A stretch of DNA of 8,167 bases from Thermoplasmata archaeon (GTDB lineage Archaea; Thermoplasmatota; Thermoplasmata; Thermoplasmatales; Aciduliprofundaceae), in NCBI GenBank assembly GCA_021160945.1, contig JAGHBQ010000041.1, positions 1-8,167 on the forward strand. Reading direction: 5' to 3'. Below, piece by piece: positions 5,947 through 8,167 of the stretch. The position numbers were made by a program, and so were the translations under genes. Within the stretch, counting starts at the first letter, position 1. Each line of letters opens with the position of its first letter. Under the pieces are notes generated by a model. The model saw only the letters and a program-made list of their open reading frames with translations. It ran no database searches and was not told the DNA's origin.

Positions 5947-6960
5947 TCAAGTATATTTAGAGCTCACAGATAGTAAAATGTTCTTTATCTCTTGCAAAGA
6001 AGCATTTGTTCTTACACCTTGAGAGGAAAACTGTGTAGGATATGCCTCATATCCTTTCTCCTTTAATTTCTCCATAACCACCTTAGGGGATGGCGTGGAA
6101 ATTCTCAGCTTCTTTGATAAGAAGGGGAGGTGATAATACAGGAAAAATTTTTCCTGTTTCCATATTTCAAGATGCTTCCGCAATACTTTCTCCAACGGAA
6201 GGTTGGGGGGAATTTTAGCACGAGATAAAAAAGAGAATTCGTGAAGAGGCCCCATCCATATTGGACCCCCAAATTCGCAGTAATCAACATTTTTGAGAGT
6301 ATCTTTCGCCTTAGAAGTTCCAGGTAGAATTCGAACATACACCCTATAAAAGTGTTTGTACCATATACTCAAAATTGGAGCTATACCCTTATCAAATCTA
6401 ACAGCCATTCTTGCCACATACCCCAAAAGATTCCGAACTCCAAGCTCATGAGCTAAATGAGAAGGGGATCTGAGATTTGAGAGATATCTTCTTTCTACCC
6501 TTCTATTTCTTCCTGCAAGAGTTGCGGTATCGGTTGCAGTTATCCCAAGAATTTTACCCGAAAGGATTGCCATATCAATATAGGGCACAGGTGTTCCAAA
6601 GGGATCTATATCAATGTAATCGAATTTCTCCTCAGCCATAAGAGCATTTACATTCCTATTTTCCACACGTCCTCTTATTTCATTTAATTCCAGATTCTTT
6701 TTTATGATCTTCACTGCCTCGAAATTTTTATCATTCAAAACTGTATCTATGCCACATTCTTTTATTATTCTTATTCCTCTTACCCCTGTAGCAGCCATTC
6801 CATCAAGTGCATTTCTAATTTTCAAATTGTAGAGCAGAAAAATTGTAGTGTCCCTATTGAAAACCATCTCTCTATTGTAAAATATCCCTTCTATTTTTCC
6901 AGGGCCCTTAAGATTAACAGTAGGTGCGTATATTTTTGCAGAACCTTCCTCTATTATCAC
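5947..6960 (-). CDS. trm1: tRNA (guanine(26)-N(2))-dimethyltransferase Trm1
   Basis: Trm1 uses S-adenosylmethionine to methylate G26 of tRNA to m2G and m22G. The protein has an N-terminal NREMVFNRD segment (29-37), a Rossmann SAM-binding region with DGMAATGVRGIR (53-64), the catalytic-type DPFGTP (119-124) and TATDTATLAG (141-150). A C-terminal domain includes GGPIWMGPL (231-239). It is 337 residues, shorter than the roughly 380 I recall for Pyrococcus Trm1. The shortening is partly before GGPIWMGPL, where many homologs carry a cysteine-rich (CxxC...CxxC) insert and only C228 remains. The start is a GTG at 6960 overlapping the THEP1 stop as GTGA, with GGAG five bases upstream, so translation is probably coupled. 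The Trm1 identity is clear from the SAM and catalytic motifs. Confidence 0.95.
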   Translation of the reverse strand: MIIEEGSAKIYAPTVNLKGPGKIEGIFYNREMVFNRDTTIFLLYNLKIRNALDGMAATGVRGIRIIKECGIDTVLNDKNFEAVKIIKKNLELNEIRGRVENRNVNALMAEEKFDYIDIDPFGTPVPYIDMAILSGKILGITATDTATLAGRNRRVERRYLSNLRSPSHLAHELGVRNLLGYVARMAVRFDKGIAPILSIWYKHFYRVYVRILPGTSKAKDTLKNVDYCEFGGPIWMGPLHEFSFLSRAKIPPNLPLEKVLRKHLEIWKQEKFFLYYHLPFLSKKLRISTPSPKVVMEKLKEKGYEAYPTQFSSQGVRTNASLQEIKNILLSVSSKYT

Positions 6961-7496
6961 AGCCGCTCCCCTTTTATGAGTTGCACTATCTTGAAGGGGA
7001 GAAGATTTCTATTTATTGGAGTGACCTCAAGCATCCTTATGTCATCTCTCCTCCTGATCTCCTGAAGTAGGGGAGTTCTAGATTTCTTGTGAAGAGTCAT
7101 TATCAAATGCTTATCAAGCTCCAGAATTTCTCTCACCACTTTCACAAATTTTTTGCTTCCCACTTCCATTTTGCCCACTTCATCTATCACAATTATATCT
7201 GCCTTTTCCATTGCTTCCTCCAAGGCCTTTATTCCCACCTCTTCAAGCACATTGATATCCACACCATATCTTCCGACCCTTATTTTCGATTCAAAATCCT
7301 TATGAGCAAAAATCTTCTTTTCCTTAGTCATCCAGTTTAGCACATAGAATCCCACTCTTTTCCCGTTTTCTCTCACCTCCTCTGTGAGCATACCACCTAC
7401 TTTAAAACCTTCATCTTCCAGCATCTCTATGGTTCTTTTCAGGGTTGTGGTCTTGCCAACCCCAGGCAATCCGCTCAAACCAATTTTGACATACAT
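6957..7496 (-). CDS. THEP1-family nucleoside-triphosphatase (P-loop NTPase)
   Basis: This protein of 179 residues belongs to the THEP1 family (NTPase_1, PF03266). Known members hydrolyse ATP, GTP and other NTPs slowly in vitro; the cellular role is not established. The Walker A motif is GLPGVGKT (9-16) at the extreme N-terminus. Walker B is IIVIDEVGKME (101-111), with the family's DEVGKME form. VTPINRNLLP (158-167) is the usual C-terminal family motif. Length is normal. A GTG at 7505 could start a version three residues longer, but it lies inside the ribosome-binding sequence, so I use ATG 7496. The gene follows mptD by five bases and overlaps trm1 by four, which makes it the middle of a three-gene unit. 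The context suggests a housekeeping role in nucleotide or RNA metabolism; that is inference only. Confidence 0.92.
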   Translation of the reverse strand: MYVKIGLSGLPGVGKTTTLKRTIEMLEDEGFKVGGMLTEEVRENGKRVGFYVLNWMTKEKKIFAHKDFESKIRVGRYGVDINVLEEVGIKALEEAMEKADIIVIDEVGKMEVGSKKFVKVVREILELDKHLIMTLHKKSRTPLLQEIRRRDDIRMLEVTPINRNLLPFKIVQLIKGERL

Positions 7497-7501
7497 TTTC
7501 C

Positions 7502-7508
7502 TCACTCC
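7502..7508 (-). promoter_or_regulatory. Shine-Dalgarno site deciding the THEP1 start
   Basis: The minus strand reads GGAGTGA, overlapping the mptD stop codon and followed five bases later by ATG 7496. The competing GTG (7503-7505) is part of this site, so it is unlikely to be the initiator. Confidence 0.6.
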
Positions 7509-7888
7509 TTACAGTCTTTAATCTCCTTTATATACATAAGGGGATAATCCATTTCTTCTATATATTCAAGCTTGCAAATTGCAATTTTGTCTTCGTATTG
7601 CACCTCCAGATCAACATTCAGCATCTTTCCCTCAAGAGTGAGATATTTGTAAAAACCTCCCTTCTTGGTTATTCCTTTCCTATCTATCTTAACCTTGGCA
7701 CTCTTCACAAAGGGTTGAACTTTAAGACTCGCTTCCATGGCCTTTTCCAAGGATTCTACATTCTCCAGGCTTAGGGGAGCACCAACAAATTGATGATATA
7801 TCGTACCTAACTTTATACCTGCCTCGAATGCAGCTCTCTCCGAATTTGTGCATCCAAAATATTTCTTGGCAATATCTTTCCTCTTCAT
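7502..7888 (-). CDS. mptD: Archaeal dihydroneopterin aldolase MptD
   Basis: This 128-residue protein matches the archaeal DHNA family (PF04038, formerly DUF372), founded on Methanocaldococcus MJ1585. MptD cleaves 7,8-dihydroneopterin to 6-hydroxymethyl-7,8-dihydropterin and glycolaldehyde, a step in making methanopterin or folate-type cofactors. The core is ERAAFEAGIKLG (17-28) followed by YHQFVGAP (31-38). E22 and H32 have the same 10-residue spacing as the Glu and His I recall as catalytic in MJ1585. It is unrelated in fold to bacterial FolB. The start is the ATG at 7888. No good ribosome site precedes it and a TATA-like stretch lies about 26-30 bases upstream, so the message may be leaderless or nearly so. 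First gene of the mptD-THEP1-trm1 unit. Confidence 0.92.
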   Translation of the reverse strand: MKRKDIAKKYFGCTNSERAAFEAGIKLGTIYHQFVGAPLSLENVESLEKAMEASLKVQPFVKSAKVKIDRKGITKKGGFYKYLTLEGKMLNVDLEVQYEDKIAICKLEYIEEMDYPLMYIKEIKDCKE

Positions 7889-7912
7889 TGATTATGGGAT
7901 ATGACAAACACA

Positions 7913-7923
7913 GATATTATTAT
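7913..7923 (-). promoter_or_regulatory. Candidate TATA box of the mptD unit
   Basis: The minus strand reads ATAATAATATC centred about 30 bases upstream of the mptD ATG, with CGAAA just before it as a possible BRE. This spacing would place transcription start within a few bases of the ATG, which agrees with the missing ribosome site. No other good box fits. Confidence 0.4.
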
Positions 7924-7932
7924 TTCGCGAAA
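7923..7932. repeat. Perfect 10-base palindrome TTTCGCGAAA in the divergent promoter region
   Basis: TTTCGCGAAA is its own reverse complement and abuts the mptD TATA-like stretch on its upstream side, where the BRE and regulators bind. It could be an operator half-overlapping the BRE, or chance. It is the only CG-rich patch within very AT-rich flanks. Confidence 0.4.
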
Positions 7933-8019
7933 AAGTATGAAAGAATAAATTTTTAGGAAGATAAAGTATTGGAGCTAGACATACATTTTGAAAATTTGCC
8001 CTGAGATCCGCGTTTTGAT

Positions 8020-8034
8020 GCAAATACTTAAATA
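8020..8034 (+). promoter_or_regulatory. BRE/TATA promoter of the plus-strand gene at 8066
   Basis: GCAAAT (8020-8025), a BRE-like hexamer, is followed by CTTAAATA (8027-8034), close to the archaeal TATA consensus. Usual spacing predicts transcription start near 8057, giving a leader of about nine bases that contains GGGATC, a weak ribosome-binding match. Spacing and sequence make this the best promoter in the window. Confidence 0.6.
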
Positions 8035-8065
8035 TGGAATCTGGATATCCCGTTGAGGGATCGAT

Positions 8066-8167
8066 ATGGAAAAGAGAGATATCATAAGATGGGAATACGA
8101 AGCCTGGGTAGTTGAAAACGAAGAGGAGACTCTTATAGATACAACTAAAGAAGATCTTGCTAAAGAG
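8066..8167 (+). CDS. Probable FKBP-type peptidyl-prolyl isomerase, N-terminal fragment
   Basis: Only 34 codons are inside the window and the frame is open at the right edge. The visible N-terminus has a short beta-strand-like start, then YEAWVVENEEE (11-21) and LIDTTKEDLAKE (23-34). The DTT-x-ED-x-A-K-E pattern after an acidic stretch is what archaeal long FKBP/SlyD-like isomerases show at this point, where they catalyse cis-trans isomerisation of prolyl bonds and act as chaperones. The match rests on this short motif alone, so another family is possible. It is divergent from mptD, with its own promoter. The start is the ATG at 8066; no closer ATG competes. Confidence 0.6.
   Translation, partial: MEKRDIIRWEYEAWVVENEEETLIDTTKEDLAKE

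Noticed and set aside
7722..7907. A 61-codon minus-strand open frame overlapping mptD
   Set aside because: It lies in another frame of mptD, has no motif, and mptD matches its family over its whole length.
7933..8040. Possible C/D box small RNA between mptD and the plus-strand gene
   Set aside because: There are CTGA and TTGATGC-like strings in the right order, but the C and second D boxes are poor matches and no clear guide or terminal stem is present.

Overview
The window reads as a piece of an archaeal chromosome. It is AT-rich and uses many ATA (Ile) and AGA/AGG (Arg) codons. It has TATA/BRE-like promoter elements and archaeal Shine-Dalgarno sites, often of the GGTGAT form. Its proteins are archaeal types: MptD, Trm1, THEP1, a four-subunit 2-oxoacid:ferredoxin oxidoreductase and a Thermococcus-type HypA. 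The gene content suggests an anaerobic, probably thermophilic, peptide- or amino-acid-fermenting euryarchaeon. A relative of Aciduliprofundum (Thermoplasmatota) or of the Thermococcales would fit, but this is inference and I cannot settle the species.

Layout, read along the minus strand from right to left. (1) 7888-5947 holds a tight three-gene unit: mptD (dihydroneopterin aldolase), a THEP1-family NTPase and trm1 (tRNA G26 methyltransferase). (2) After a short gap with a TATA-like box comes a six-gene unit, 5885-434: porG, vorD, vorA, vorB, iorA, iorB. The first four encode a POR/VOR-type complex, which from remembered archaeal sequences looks more like the 2-oxoisovalerate enzyme (VOR) than the pyruvate enzyme. 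The last two encode indolepyruvate:ferredoxin oxidoreductase. Most junctions overlap by 1-4 bases or nearly touch, which suggests translational coupling. (3) The left edge carries most of hypA, a [NiFe]-hydrogenase nickel-insertion protein, cut by the window. On the plus strand, only the start of one gene is present, at 8066, probably an FKBP-type peptidyl-prolyl isomerase. It is divergent from mptD across a 177-base gap that holds both promoters and a perfect 10-base palindrome.

How the genes work together: transaminases elsewhere would turn branched-chain and aromatic amino acids into 2-oxoacids. VOR and IOR oxidatively decarboxylate these to acyl-CoAs and reduce ferredoxin. Reduced ferredoxin is commonly re-oxidised in such archaea by membrane [NiFe] hydrogenases, whose maturation needs HypA. 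The mptD/THEP1/trm1 unit looks like housekeeping (pterin cofactor, nucleotide hydrolysis, tRNA modification).

I see no mobile element, CRISPR array, tRNA, rRNA or clearly novel system. The points most worth a second look are the combined VOR-IOR operon, a Trm1 that seems to have lost its cysteine-rich insert, and the palindrome at the divergent promoter.
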